A stretch of 64,000 nucleotides of DNA from Clostridiales bacterium. GTDB lineage: Bacteria > Bacillota > Clostridia > Lachnospirales > CAG-274. The translations under genes were made by a program, and so were the position numbers. A model generated the notes under the pieces. That model saw nothing but the letters and a program-made list of their open reading frames with translations. It made no database searches and was not told the DNA's origin. This document shows, piece after piece, positions 53,783-62,159 of this stretch (positions are counted from its first letter, which is position 1; each line of letters starts with the position of its first letter). The DNA lies in the NCBI GenBank assembly GCA_018371275.1, contig JAHALF010000007.1, positions 26,750-90,749 of the forward strand. Reading direction: 5' to 3'.

Positions 53783-54784
53783 CTATTTGCTAGAAGCTAA
53801 GTCTTGCTCAGCAAATTTTTTCTCACAATATTTGCTTAAGAATATTTGTTGAACTATTTGAACTAAGTTACCAACAATCCAGTATATAGCAACACCACAA
53901 GGTATTGATATAGTAAAGACTGTCATCATAATTGGCATAACAATATTCATGATTCTTTGTTGTAATTTCATATTAGGGTCATCAGATTTATTTTTTCTAG
54001 ATATTACCCAGCTAGAAAGAAATGTAGTAGCACCAGATAAAATTGCTAATAAAACTTTAGGAAAGCTTAAACCAACAGGTTCTGCTAAATTTATACCAAA
54101 GAAAAATTCTATGCTAGATTTTTGTGCTAAAAGATTTGATATATCTAAAGATGGTAACCCAGCTTGTATAGCGCTCCAGTCGGCAGGGCTAAATTTGTTT
54201 AGGGCTTTAAGTAAATCTGTAGTTTGACTAATATCTATTGTCATACCTTTAGGCACAAGAGGTGTAACTATTGGTACTAAAACATCAGCATAGTTTGGTG
54301 TAGCTAATATTTGATTAGCGATTTCTGTATATAGGTTACCTATATCACTAACAAATAGGTAAGAGTTTTTCATTATAAAATATAAAGCAACAAATATAGG
54401 TAATTGTATAAATAAAGGAAGACAACCACCAATAGGGTTATAGTTGTGTTTAGAGTAAAGTTTAGTCATTTCCATTTGCATTTTTTTAGCAACTTCAGGG
54501 TCTTTATTTCCTTTATATTTTTCTTGTATTTTTTTCATTTCAGGCTGTATTTTTTGCATTATATACATAGATTTTTGTTGTTTATAATTTAAAGGAATTA
54601 ATAATAATCTAACTATAATAGTAAATAATATAATAGTTAAGCCAAGTGAATGGTCAGTAGTTATCATATAAACAAACTTAAATACAAAATTTATTATAAT
54701 ACCTAAAATCTTTGATATAGGTCCAACAATAAATCCAGGGTCTTTTTCTATAAAATTAGTTAAAATAAAAATAGAATTAAACAA
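53783..54784 (-). CDS. yidC: Membrane protein insertase YidC
   Basis: A 333-residue insertase of the Oxa1/YidC family with about five helices. It has the conserved insertion core (GLTIILFTIIVRLLLIPLNYKQQ, with the functional Arg in the hydrophilic groove), the cytoplasmic charged hairpin (MKKIQEKYKGNKDPE) and a GGCLPLFIQLPIFVALY segment. An apparent lipobox cysteine is absent, so this form is not a lipoprotein. It works with the SRP/Sec route. Its gene lies between yidD and jag. Confidence 0.96.
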   Translation of the reverse strand: MFNSIFILTNFIEKDPGFIVGPISKILGIIINFVFKFVYMITTDHSLGLTIILFTIIVRLLLIPLNYKQQKSMYIMQKIQPEMKKIQEKYKGNKDPEVAKKMQMEMTKLYSKHNYNPIGGCLPLFIQLPIFVALYFIMKNSYLFVSDIGNLYTEIANQILATPNYADVLVPIVTPLVPKGMTIDISQTTDLLKALNKFSPADWSAIQAGLPSLDISNLLAQKSSIEFFFGINLAEPVGLSFPKVLLAILSGATTFLSSWVISRKNKSDDPNMKLQQRIMNIVMPIMMTVFTISIPCGVAIYWIVGNLVQIVQQIFLSKYCEKKFAEQDLASSK

Positions 54785-54820
54785 GATTAAATCCTCCTAA
54801 TAATTTTTATGGGATAAATT

Positions 54821-55033
54821 TTATGGGACAGGGTCATAGCCGCCTTTGCTAAAAGGGTTGCATCTTAATATACGCCAAATGGTAAGATATGTACCTTTAA
54901 AAAAGCCATATTTTTGGTAGCATTCATATGCATATCTAGAACAAGAAGGATAGTATATACAACAAGGTTTTTTCATAGGAGAAATAAACCTTTGATAAAA
55001 TTTTATAATATACATACAACAATTTTTTAGCAT
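54821..55033 (-). CDS. yidD: Membrane-insertion efficiency factor YidD
   Basis: A 70-residue protein with the family signature [24 protein letters not shown] (first part only: FYQRFISP … CRYYPSCS-like) and [12 protein letters not shown]. It associates with the membrane and assists insertion by YidC. I chose the ATG at 55033 because the family starts there and an upstream GGGGG lies just before it. Overlaps the end region of rnpA closely (20 bases). Confidence 0.94.
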   Translation of the reverse strand: MLKNCCMYIIKFYQRFISPMKKPCCIYYPSCSRYAYECYQKYGFFKGTYLTIWRILRCNPFSKGGYDPVP

Positions 55034-55053
55034 AGATACCCCCATATAATAAG

Positions 55054-55404
55054 CTAACTAGATTTAGAATTGTTAAATAAGCTATGTTTTGAAAAAAGGT
55101 GGTTCATAGATTTGTTTATCTCTTGATAAGAAGCACCATTTGCGGGATTTCTGGCTATAACAACAAGGCTATACCCATTTTTAAGTTTATTTTCACTAAG
55201 ACGATAGTTCTCTCTTATAAGCCTAGTTACTCTGCTTCTAACAACGCTATTACCAACCTTTTTACTAACAGATATACCAAGATAATTTTCTAAAGAGTTG
55301 TTTTTTACAACATACATAACTAGATATTTGTTAGCTATAGATTTCCCTTTATTATATACATATCTAAATTGATAATTTTTCTTAAGAGATTTTGTAAAGA
55401 GCAC
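55054..55404 (-). CDS. rnpA: Ribonuclease P protein component
   Basis: A 116-residue basic protein that pairs with the RNase P RNA to trim tRNA 5' ends. The RNR motif [10 protein letters not shown] and the fold-defining [10 protein letters not shown] and [12 protein letters not shown] segments are present. It starts at GTG, since the nearby ATG is in another frame; GGAG is properly spaced. It is the second gene of the rpmH cluster. Confidence 0.95.
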   Translation of the reverse strand: MLFTKSLKKNYQFRYVYNKGKSIANKYLVMYVVKNNSLENYLGISVSKKVGNSVVRSRVTRLIRENYRLSENKLKNGYSLVVIARNPANGASYQEINKSMNHLFSKHSLFNNSKSS

Positions 55405-55447
55405 GGTTTCATCTCCTATTTATATATTTTAAAAACTAAAAACATAA

Positions 55448-55471
55448 AGCCCACTAAATAGCGGGCTATTT
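55448..55471 (-). other. Hairpin in the rpmH-rnpA spacer
   Basis: Two alternative pairings overlap: AGCCC (55448-55452) with GGGCT (55463-55467), or AAATAG (55456-55461) with CTATTT (55466-55471). It might lower read-through so that rpmH is expressed more than rnpA. Confidence 0.45.
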
Positions 55472-55529
55472 AACCAATAAGAAATATTAATATATTGGTA
55501 TAATATATTAAGTAGATATAAGTTTTATA

Positions 55530-55664
55530 TTAAGCAGATAAAACCTTTCTACCTTTTCTACGTCTTCTCATTAAAACTTTTCTGCCATTAGCAGTACTCA
55601 TTCTTTTTCTGAAACCGTGTACTTTGCTTCTTTGTCTCTTTTTTGGTTGATATGTCATTTTCAT
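55530..55664 (-). CDS. rpmH: 50S ribosomal protein L34
   Basis: A 44-residue, strongly basic protein reading [18 protein letters not shown] and onward through [12 protein letters not shown] to KVLSA, the L34 sequence. The start is ATG at 55664 with AAAGGAGGTG. The second residue pair is KM, where most relatives have KR. It heads the rpmH-rnpA-yidD-yidC-jag-mnmE-mnmG-rsmG run. The dnaA gene usually found upstream is replaced by an unrelated MATE gene. Confidence 0.97.
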   Translation of the reverse strand: MKMTYQPKKRQRSKVHGFRKRMSTANGRKVLMRRRRKGRKVLSA

Positions 55665-55711
55665 CTAAAAGCACCTCCTTTGTTATCTATATATGCACAA
55701 GCACTAGCTTT

Positions 55712-55740
55712 ATTATATTAAAAATACTTTATATCGTCAA
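55712..55740 (-). promoter_or_regulatory. Sigma-A promoter of rpmH
   Basis: TTGACG (55740-55735), 17-bp spacer, TATAAT (55717-55712) on the minus strand, just after the end of the MATE gene. Confidence 0.8.
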
Positions 55741-55777
55741 GTATTTTATATAAAAATATAAAAATTATATACATATA

Positions 55778-57091
55778 TTAATAGTTATATATGTGCTTAT
55801 ATTTTTTGTAAAAATATATACATATTAAAATACCTAAAAATTCTGCAATAGGCACAGATATCCATATACCAACAACGTTTAAAACTATAGGTATTAACAT
55901 AATCCCAAGACTTTCAAAAACTAGTGTTTTTAAAAGGGAAATAATAGCAGAAACTTTACCATTTGAAAAGGCAGTAAACATACCAGACATAAAAATATTA
56001 GTACCAACCATTAAAAAGCTAAAAGAATATATTTTTAATCCATCTATTGTTATATCAAATACATTTGTTCCAGGTTCTGCAAAAAATCTAACCAATAAAG
56101 GTGATGCTAAAAGAATAGAGAAATATATAATTATAGATATAGCCCATATAATCTTTAAACTAGTAGATATAATATTTTTTAACATATTTGTATCTTGATT
56201 TCCATAATAAAAGCTTATTTTTGGAGATATACCTATTGAATAACCTAAAAATACAGAAGTTACTAAAAATTGTATATATAAAACGATAGTTATAGATGCA
56301 ACACCATCTTCTCCTATATATTTAAGCATAACCATATTAAACAAAAATGTTATAATACCACTAGATAATTGAGATACCATCTCAGAACAACCGTTAAAGC
56401 AAGATTCTAATATAACTTTTGGGTTCTTACTAGGTATTTTAAAGTATAATAAATTAGATTTATTAATAAAAAATGATAATCCTATAATAGCTGGTATAGC
56501 ATAACCTATACCTGTTGCTATTGCAGCACCTTTTATACCAAAGCCTAATAACACTATAAAAACATAATCTAAAATAATATTTAAAATACCACCTGAAACA
56601 GAAAGAAATAGAGCAGTTTTAGATTTATTTATAGCTACCAAAAATTGTTCTACAATAAATTTTAATACAGTAGGTGTAACAAATATTATCATAAAAAATA
56701 AATAATCTTTTGCATATTGGTATAAACTATCTGTTGTACCTAATAATTTTAGGATTTGTTCTATAAATATCATACTAAGAAAACAAAGAATTATACTAAA
56801 AATAAGAGCAAAAGATATTATTAAAGAAAAGTCCTTTTTTGCTTCATCATTTTTTCCCTCGCCAACCTTTTTCATAACTAAAGCACAGCCACCAGTACCT
56901 AACATAATAGATATACCTAAAACGAAATTAACATATGGGTATGCTATATTAACAGCAGATAAAGCATCTGTTCCTACAAATCTAGACACAAAAGCACCAT
57001 CAACTATTGTATATAATGACATAAATGACATCATTAAAATCGTAGGTATAACTAGTTTAAAAATTTGGGATAGTCTAAACTTATTTTCCAT
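55778..57091 (-). CDS. MATE-family multidrug exporter
   Basis: A 437-residue exporter with twelve predicted helices in two halves, of the NorM/MepA group. It uses a Na+ or H+ gradient to expel cationic drugs. MepA-type features include ALSAVNIAYPYVN and GTGGCALVMKKVGEGK. It is divergent from a MerR-type regulator, with a MerR-style operator between them, so expression is probably drug-inducible. The ATG follows AAAGGAG. It sits where dnaA is usually found relative to rpmH. Confidence 0.92.
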   Translation of the reverse strand: MENKFRLSQIFKLVIPTILMMSFMSLYTIVDGAFVSRFVGTDALSAVNIAYPYVNFVLGISIMLGTGGCALVMKKVGEGKNDEAKKDFSLIISFALIFSIILCFLSMIFIEQILKLLGTTDSLYQYAKDYLFFMIIFVTPTVLKFIVEQFLVAINKSKTALFLSVSGGILNIILDYVFIVLLGFGIKGAAIATGIGYAIPAIIGLSFFINKSNLLYFKIPSKNPKVILESCFNGCSEMVSQLSSGIITFLFNMVMLKYIGEDGVASITIVLYIQFLVTSVFLGYSIGISPKISFYYGNQDTNMLKNIISTSLKIIWAISIIIYFSILLASPLLVRFFAEPGTNVFDITIDGLKIYSFSFLMVGTNIFMSGMFTAFSNGKVSAIISLLKTLVFESLGIMLIPIVLNVVGIWISVPIAEFLGILICIYFYKKYKHIYNY

Positions 57092-57134
57092 ATTAAATTA
57101 ATCTCCTTTATATAATTGATTTAGTCTATAAAAT

Positions 57135-57165
57135 ATGATAAGCTATACAGTAACTGGATAGTCAA
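57135..57165 (-). promoter_or_regulatory. MerR-type promoter/operator of the MATE gene
   Basis: On the minus strand TTGACT (57165-57160) and TATCAT (57140-57135) are 19 bp apart, the over-long spacing typical of MerR-activated promoters. A dyad, CTATACAGT (57143-57151) with ACTGGATAG (57153-57161) and 8 of 9 positions matching, fills the spacer. The -35 overlaps the ribosome site of the regulator gene on the other strand. Confidence 0.8.
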
Positions 57166-57178
57166 GGAGAAATTTTTT

Positions 57179-58000
57179 ATGGAAGAACTTTTTGAAAAAT
57201 ATCTTACAACAAGCCAATTTGCTAAAATGTATAATATAAATAAAAAAACATTAATATATTATGATGAAATAGGGCTTTTTAAGCCAGCTTTTGTAAAGGA
57301 AAATGGTTATAGATATTATACAATACATCAAGGGGGGCTTTTTGAAGTTATTTTAATACTAAAACAACTGGGTATGCCTCTTAAAAGCATAAAAAAATAT
57401 TTAAAAAATAGAAGTGTAGAAGAACTTAACATAATTTTGTTAGAACAAAAAAATAATATTGAAAAGCAAATAAATGAGCTTAACCGAATAAGTGATATTA
57501 TAAAAAATAGGTTAGATACTTTAAACATATGTAAAAGTATAGAGCTTGATAAAATGGATATAGAATATATGGGAGAAGAATATTTTATATTATCTAGCAA
57601 TATAAGGTATGAACAACCTATTGTTGTTGCTAAAATGTTATGTGAACACGTAGCAAAAAGCTATAAAAATAACATATATAATGGGTTAGGATTTGGGGCT
57701 GTAATAAAAGGCGAGGAAATAATTAATAAGGATTACTTAAATTATTCTTATTTTTATACTAAAGTGCAACATAAGCCTAAAGATATAGATTATTTTTTAA
57801 AACAAAAAGGTGAATATTTAGTTTTTTATCATAAAGGTAATTGGCTAAATTTTAATGTTATATATGAAAAAGCAAAGCAATATTTAAAAAATAAAAATTA
57901 TAGTATAGGAGAATATTGTTATGAAGAATATGTATTAGATGATGCAACATCAAAAACAGCAGATGAATATATAACAAAATTTATGATACAAATATCTTGA
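57179..58000 (+). CDS. MerR-family regulator with effector-binding domain
   Basis: A 273-residue regulator of the BmrR/TipA group. The N-terminal winged helix (TSQFAKMYNINKKTLIYYDEIGLF) is followed by a coiled-coil dimer helix (about 80-125). The C-terminal half (about 130-270) is a GyrI-like ligand-binding domain. It is expected to bind a drug and untwist the 19-bp spacer of the divergent MATE promoter. The ATG follows AAGGAG; this ribosome site lies within the MATE promoter, so the two genes are physically interlocked. Confidence 0.9.
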   Translation: MEELFEKYLTTSQFAKMYNINKKTLIYYDEIGLFKPAFVKENGYRYYTIHQGGLFEVILILKQLGMPLKSIKKYLKNRSVEELNIILLEQKNNIEKQINELNRISDIIKNRLDTLNICKSIELDKMDIEYMGEEYFILSSNIRYEQPIVVAKMLCEHVAKSYKNNIYNGLGFGAVIKGEEIINKDYLNYSYFYTKVQHKPKDIDYFLKQKGEYLVFYHKGNWLNFNVIYEKAKQYLKNKNYSIGEYCYEEYVLDDATSKTADEYITKFMIQIS

Positions 58001-58025
58001 AATATTTAAAAATCTCTGTTAAAAT
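57997..58025 (+). promoter_or_regulatory. Sigma-A promoter of gapN
   Basis: TTGAAA (57997-58002, overlapping the regulator's stop), 17-bp spacer, TAAAAT (58020-58025). Confidence 0.7.
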
Positions 58026-58062
58026 GAAGTAAAAAAATAGGGATTGTTAAGGAGGTATTAAT

Positions 58063-59514
58063 ATGTTTGAAACAATAAGAGAAAATAATAAATATAAAAA
58101 TCTTGTAGATGGTAATTGGATAGCTAGTAAAACGAATGATTATATAGAGATAAAATCTGTTTTAGACAATTCAACAGTAGGTTTTGTATCAGCTATGAAT
58201 CAAGATGAAGTTGATTTTGTTTTAGAAAATGCTAAATTAGCTCAAAAAAAATGGAGAGAAACTTCCATAGATGAGAGAGCTAATCTTTTATATAAAGCAG
58301 CAAGCATTTTAGAAGAAAATGTAAATGTATTTGTAGAAAGTATGATACACGAAATAGGCAAAGATAGAAAAAGCTGTAAATCAGAAGTTTTAAGAACGGC
58401 AGATTTTATAAGATATACAGCAGATACAGTTAGAACTATGTCTAATGAATGTTTAGTAGGAGATGGATTTTATGGTGGTAGCTCTAAAAAAACAGGTATA
58501 ATAAAAAGAGAGCCTTTAGGGGTTATTTTAGCTATATCACCTTTTAATTATCCTATAAATCTTGCAGCATCTAAAATAGCTCCAGCTATAGCTATTGGAA
58601 ATTCAGTTGTTTTAAAACCTTCTACACAAGGAAGTATATGTGGGTTACATTTAGTTAGAGTGTTTGAACAAGCAGGTGTTCCTAAAGGTGTTATACAAAC
58701 TGTAACAGGTAAGGGAAGTGAAATAGGAGATTATATAGTAGCTCATAAAGATATAGATTTTATAAACTTTACAGGTAGCACAGATATAGGTAAAAGAATA
58801 ACTAGCAAATGTGGTATGATACCAGTTATATTAGAGCTTGGTGGAAAAGATGCAGGTATTGTATTAGAAGATGCCGATTTAGAACATACAGCAAGTCAAA
58901 TTATAGGGGGAGCTTTTTCTTATTCTGGACAAAGATGTACTGCTATAAAAAGAGTTCTTGTTATGGAAGAAGTACACGATATATTAGTAGATAAACTTTT
59001 AGATAAAATTAAAAATGTAACGGTTGGAAATCCTATTAATGATAATTTTGAAGTAGTACCTTTAATAAATGAAAAATCCGCAGATTTTGTTATGGGGCTT
59101 ATAGATGATGCAAAACAAAAGGGAGCAACAGTTTTATTTGGAGATAAAAGAGAAGGTAACCTTATATATCCAACTCTTATAAAAGATGTTACATTAGATA
59201 TGAACGTAGCTTGGGAAGAACCTTTTGGACCAGTGTTACCTATTATAAAGGTAAAATCTTACGAGGAAGCCATAGAAATAGCTAATAAGTCTGAATATGG
59301 TTTACAAAGCTCAGTATTTACAAAAGATATAAATAAAGCTCTTAATATAGCAGACAAGTTAGAGGTAGGTACTGTTCAAATAAATAATAAAACAGAAAGA
59401 GGTCCAGATAGTTTCCCATTTTTAGGTGTTAAATCATCTGGTATAGGTGTTCAAGGTGTTAGATATTCTATAGAGGCTATGTCTAGACCTAAAGTAACAG
59501 TATTAAATATATAA
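58063..59514 (+). CDS. gapN: Non-phosphorylating NADP-dependent glyceraldehyde-3-phosphate dehydrogenase
   Basis: A 483-residue aldehyde-dehydrogenase-family enzyme that oxidises glyceraldehyde-3-phosphate straight to 3-phosphoglycerate, making NADPH but no ATP. It tracks S. mutans GapN closely through AISPFNYPINLAASKIAPA, INFTGSTDIGKRI, LELGGKDA (general base E258) and SGQRCTAIKRVLVME (nucleophile C292). This bypass supplies NADPH in fermenters that lack a full oxidative pentose-phosphate pathway. The ATG follows AAGGAGG. It is monocistronic. Confidence 0.95.
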   Translation: MFETIRENNKYKNLVDGNWIASKTNDYIEIKSVLDNSTVGFVSAMNQDEVDFVLENAKLAQKKWRETSIDERANLLYKAASILEENVNVFVESMIHEIGKDRKSCKSEVLRTADFIRYTADTVRTMSNECLVGDGFYGGSSKKTGIIKREPLGVILAISPFNYPINLAASKIAPAIAIGNSVVLKPSTQGSICGLHLVRVFEQAGVPKGVIQTVTGKGSEIGDYIVAHKDIDFINFTGSTDIGKRITSKCGMIPVILELGGKDAGIVLEDADLEHTASQIIGGAFSYSGQRCTAIKRVLVMEEVHDILVDKLLDKIKNVTVGNPINDNFEVVPLINEKSADFVMGLIDDAKQKGATVLFGDKREGNLIYPTLIKDVTLDMNVAWEEPFGPVLPIIKVKSYEEAIEIANKSEYGLQSSVFTKDINKALNIADKLEVGTVQINNKTERGPDSFPFLGVKSSGIGVQGVRYSIEAMSRPKVTVLNI

Positions 59515-59519
59515 GAATA

Positions 59520-59548
59520 TTGCAATAAATTAAATAATATTATATAAT
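59520..59548 (+). promoter_or_regulatory. Sigma-A promoter of the ribU riboswitch transcript
   Basis: TTGCAA (59520-59525), 17-bp spacer, TATAAT (59543-59548), 25 bases before the riboswitch. Confidence 0.75.
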
Positions 59549-59572
59549 AAAGTTATAAAATTTAATATGTTT

Positions 59573-59684
59573 TATCCTTGGGGAAGGGTGAAAGTCCCTA
59601 TCGGTGGTTATAGTCCACGAGCTTTTAAAGCAGGATTTGGTGAAATTCCAAAACCGACAGTTACAGTCTGGATGAGAAAGGATA
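59573..59684 (+). promoter_or_regulatory. FMN riboswitch (RFN element)
   Basis: P1 is TATCCTT (59573-59579) with AAGGATA (59678-59684). Inside are the conserved AGGGTGAAAGTCCC, TATCGGTGGTTATAGTCCACGA-type segment, GGTGAAATTCC, AACCGACAGTTACAGTCTGGATGAG-type segment. Binding of FMN should favour the terminator at 59761-59794 and switch off ribU. Confidence 0.95.
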
Positions 59685-59760
59685 TTTTATATAAAAATGT
59701 ATAGGTGTATTATGCTTATTTGTAATAGACTTATATATTGTTATTTATATATAAATATTT

Positions 59761-59794
59761 GCCTAAAGGATAGTGTTTCCTTTAGGCTTTTTTA
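59761..59794 (+). terminator. Riboswitch-controlled terminator before ribU
   Basis: GCCTAAAGGA (59761-59770) pairs with TCCTTTAGGC (59778-59787), then a run of T. It lies 35 bases upstream of the ribU start. Confidence 0.85.
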
Positions 59795-59828
59795 GTTTTA
59801 CTATAAATTTATTTTTAGGAGGAAAATT

Positions 59829-60341
59829 ATGTCAGTAAAAAAAATAACAGTAATAGCACTTATAAGCTGTCTTGCATATTTATCAGCTATTTTTAAGGTG
59901 CCTATATCTTTTTTATCTTATGAGATAAAAGACGTAATAATTACAATAGGAAGTATATATTTAGGTGGACTTTATGGTGTTATCATATGTTTTGTAGTGG
60001 CAATATTAGAGATGATAACTATTAGTGATTCTGGTATAATAGGATTTTTTATGAATTTTCTAGCTAGTGTATTATATATATTGCCTATATGCTATTTATA
60101 TAATAAAGGAAAAGGTATTATTAAGGGGATAATATTAGGTACAATATTTATGACTTTAGGTATGTTTGTATTTAATATTTTTATAACACCTATATATCTT
60201 AATGTAGAATTAAAAGAAACTATAAAATTGCTATTTACATTAATAACACCTTTTAATATAATAAAAGGAGCATTAAATGGTTTTTTAATATTTATAATTT
60301 ATAAACCATTGTTAAAGGCTATAAAAAAAGCTGGTATTTAG
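59829..60341 (+). CDS. ribU: Riboflavin transporter RibU (ECF S component)
   Basis: A 170-residue membrane protein with about six helices. It is the substrate-binding subunit for riboflavin of an energy-coupling-factor transporter; the shared ATPases and EcfT are encoded elsewhere. The FLSYEIKDVIITIG segment and GIIGFFMNFLAS motif match RibU. Control by the FMN riboswitch upstream fits. The ATG follows TTAGGAGGAAA. A glyoxalase-like gene follows after 10 bases. Confidence 0.94.
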   Translation: MSVKKITVIALISCLAYLSAIFKVPISFLSYEIKDVIITIGSIYLGGLYGVIICFVVAILEMITISDSGIIGFFMNFLASVLYILPICYLYNKGKGIIKGIILGTIFMTLGMFVFNIFITPIYLNVELKETIKLLFTLITPFNIIKGALNGFLIFIIYKPLLKAIKKAGI

Positions 60342-60351
60342 GAGGGATAAA

Positions 60352-60723
60352 ATGAATTTTAAATTTTATCATAACAATATTAATGTTTTAGATTTAGAAA
60401 AAAGCTTAAAGTTTTATAATGATGCTCTAAATTTAAAGGAAACAAGAAGAATAGAGGCAGAAGATGGCAGTTTTATAATAGTTTATTTGGGGGATAATCA
60501 AACAAGTCACTTTTTAGAATTAACTTGGCTTAGAGATAGAAAAGAGCCTTATAATTTAGGTGATAATGAATTTCATTTAGCATTACATACAGATGATTAT
60601 GAAAAAGCATTAGAAAAACACAAAGAAATGGATTGTGTTTGTTATATAAATGATTCTATGGGAATATATTTTATTAATGATCCAGATGGTTATTGGATAG
60701 AAATTTTACCACAAAAAATGTAA
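60352..60723 (+). CDS. VOC-family (glyoxalase I-like) metalloprotein
   Basis: A 123-residue vicinal-oxygen-chelate protein close to lactoylglutathione lyase. It has two beta-alpha-beta-beta-beta modules with likely metal ligands H8 (FYHNNINV), Glu in FLELTWL, His in FHLALHT and Glu in WIEILPQ. Clostridia lack glutathione, so the thiol cofactor, if any, would be different. It is probably in the ribU operon but has no obvious link to riboflavin. Good family match, specificity unknown. Confidence 0.88.
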   Translation: MNFKFYHNNINVLDLEKSLKFYNDALNLKETRRIEAEDGSFIIVYLGDNQTSHFLELTWLRDRKEPYNLGDNEFHLALHTDDYEKALEKHKEMDCVCYINDSMGIYFINDPDGYWIEILPQKM

Positions 60724-60749
60724 AAAAAGTTGGGGGCATTTCCCTCAAC
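60722..60749. terminator. Bidirectional terminator after the VOC gene
   Basis: AAAAAAAGTTG… pairs with CAACTTTTTTT, with GGG/CCC in the stem and one G-U pair. It lies between convergent genes and overlaps both stop regions. Confidence 0.75.
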
Positions 60750-62157
60750 TTTTTTTATGTATTATAGAAATTTCATTATTTTTATTTATTCCTATAACTT
60801 TTATATTGTTTTTTATGTAATCTTTAATTTTGTTAATAATATCATATGTTACTATTTCTCCAGGAGCTAAAATAGGTATGCCTGGAGGATATGCTGTTAC
60901 AAAATCACCACAAATTTTATTTAAACATAAATCTATATGAAGTAGTTTTTTATCACAATAAAATGCCTCTCTAGGTATTATGTTAGGATAAATAATATTT
61001 TCATTTTGGGTATTTTCATATTTAATATTATTATGTAAAATATCTTTATCTAGCTTATATAAGATATCTTTAAAATAAATTAGTTTTTCAAAGTCATCAC
61101 ATACAGTAGATATAGCTATTATGTGATTTTTTCCATACATTTCTAATTGTATATTATTTTCTTTTAAAATAGAATTTATATAATCTCCATTTACATTGCT
61201 ATTTATTAAAAATGTAAACCTACTAATATCAAAGTCTATAATATTACTATCTTGTAAAATATCATTATCTATAAGTTTTATATTTTCTAACCCCTTTAAA
61301 TCTTTTCTTAAATCTTGTAAAAATAATGTGTAATTATTAAATAATTGTTTATTATTTTCACAAAAGTTTGTAGCATATTCTATACTTAGCATAAATATAT
61401 ATGATGGACTTGTAGTTTGTACCATAGATAGACATTTTTCTAGTTTGTTTTTATCTATAATTGTACTATTTAGATGAAGAACAGCACATTGGGTAAGGCT
61501 AGGAAGTGTTTTATGAAAGCTTTGTATAGCTATATCAGCTCCGCATTGTATAGCTGTTTTAGGGAATTTGTCAGAAAAGTTAAAATGTGCTCCGTGAGCT
61601 TCATCTACTATAAGTGCAATATTATTTTTATGTAGTAGTTTTGCAATGTTTTCTATATCACTAACAAAGCCCTCATATGTAGGGCCTGTTAGTATAAAGG
61701 CTTTAATGTTGGGAAACTTTTTTATTGCATTTTCTATATTTTTTAAATTTATGCCACAAGGTATATTGTATTTTATAGTAGGATTAATATATATAGGTGT
61801 TGCACCGCTTAAAACTATTCCATTATATACACTTATATGGCAGTTTCTTGCAACTAATATTTGTTCATTGGGGGATACACAGGCCATTATAGAGGCTATT
61901 ATGCCTGTGCTACTTCCATTAACAAGAAAATAACTATCATTTGAGTTAAAAACATTAGATAAAATCTCTTTAGATTTTTTTATTATTCCTTCTGGTTTGT
62001 GCATATTGTCTGTTTCATCTATTTCTGTAAAATCTAAATTTATAAAATCATAAAAGTCATTTAAAAATTTTTCATTTCTTTTATGTCCAGGCATATGAAA
62101 GGGATATATATTTTTACTTGATAAATTTTTTAACATATTATATATAGGTTTATCCAT
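60745..62157 (-). CDS. Orn/Lys/Arg decarboxylase-family PLP enzyme
   Basis: A 470-residue aspartate-aminotransferase-fold enzyme of the short Firmicute ornithine/lysine/arginine decarboxylase group (B. subtilis SpeA/YaaO type). The PLP lysine is K216 in SFHKTLPS, the ring-binding Asp is in VDEAHGAH, and the N-terminus IYPFHMPGHKRN is the family signature. B. subtilis SpeA makes agmatine from arginine. The exact amino acid here is not certain. The ATG at 62157 is chosen because an earlier ATG at 62169 overlaps GGAGG. It starts 2 bases after the ytvI stop. Confidence 0.88.
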   Translation of the reverse strand: MDKPIYNMLKNLSSKNIYPFHMPGHKRNEKFLNDFYDFINLDFTEIDETDNMHKPEGIIKKSKEILSNVFNSNDSYFLVNGSSTGIIASIMACVSPNEQILVARNCHISVYNGIVLSGATPIYINPTIKYNIPCGINLKNIENAIKKFPNIKAFILTGPTYEGFVSDIENIAKLLHKNNIALIVDEAHGAHFNFSDKFPKTAIQCGADIAIQSFHKTLPSLTQCAVLHLNSTIIDKNKLEKCLSMVQTTSPSYIFMLSIEYATNFCENNKQLFNNYTLFLQDLRKDLKGLENIKLIDNDILQDSNIIDFDISRFTFLINSNVNGDYINSILKENNIQLEMYGKNHIIAISTVCDDFEKLIYFKDILYKLDKDILHNNIKYENTQNENIIYPNIIPREAFYCDKKLLHIDLCLNKICGDFVTAYPPGIPILAPGEIVTYDIINKIKDYIKNNIKVIGINKNNEISIIHKKS

Positions 62158-62159
62158 AT

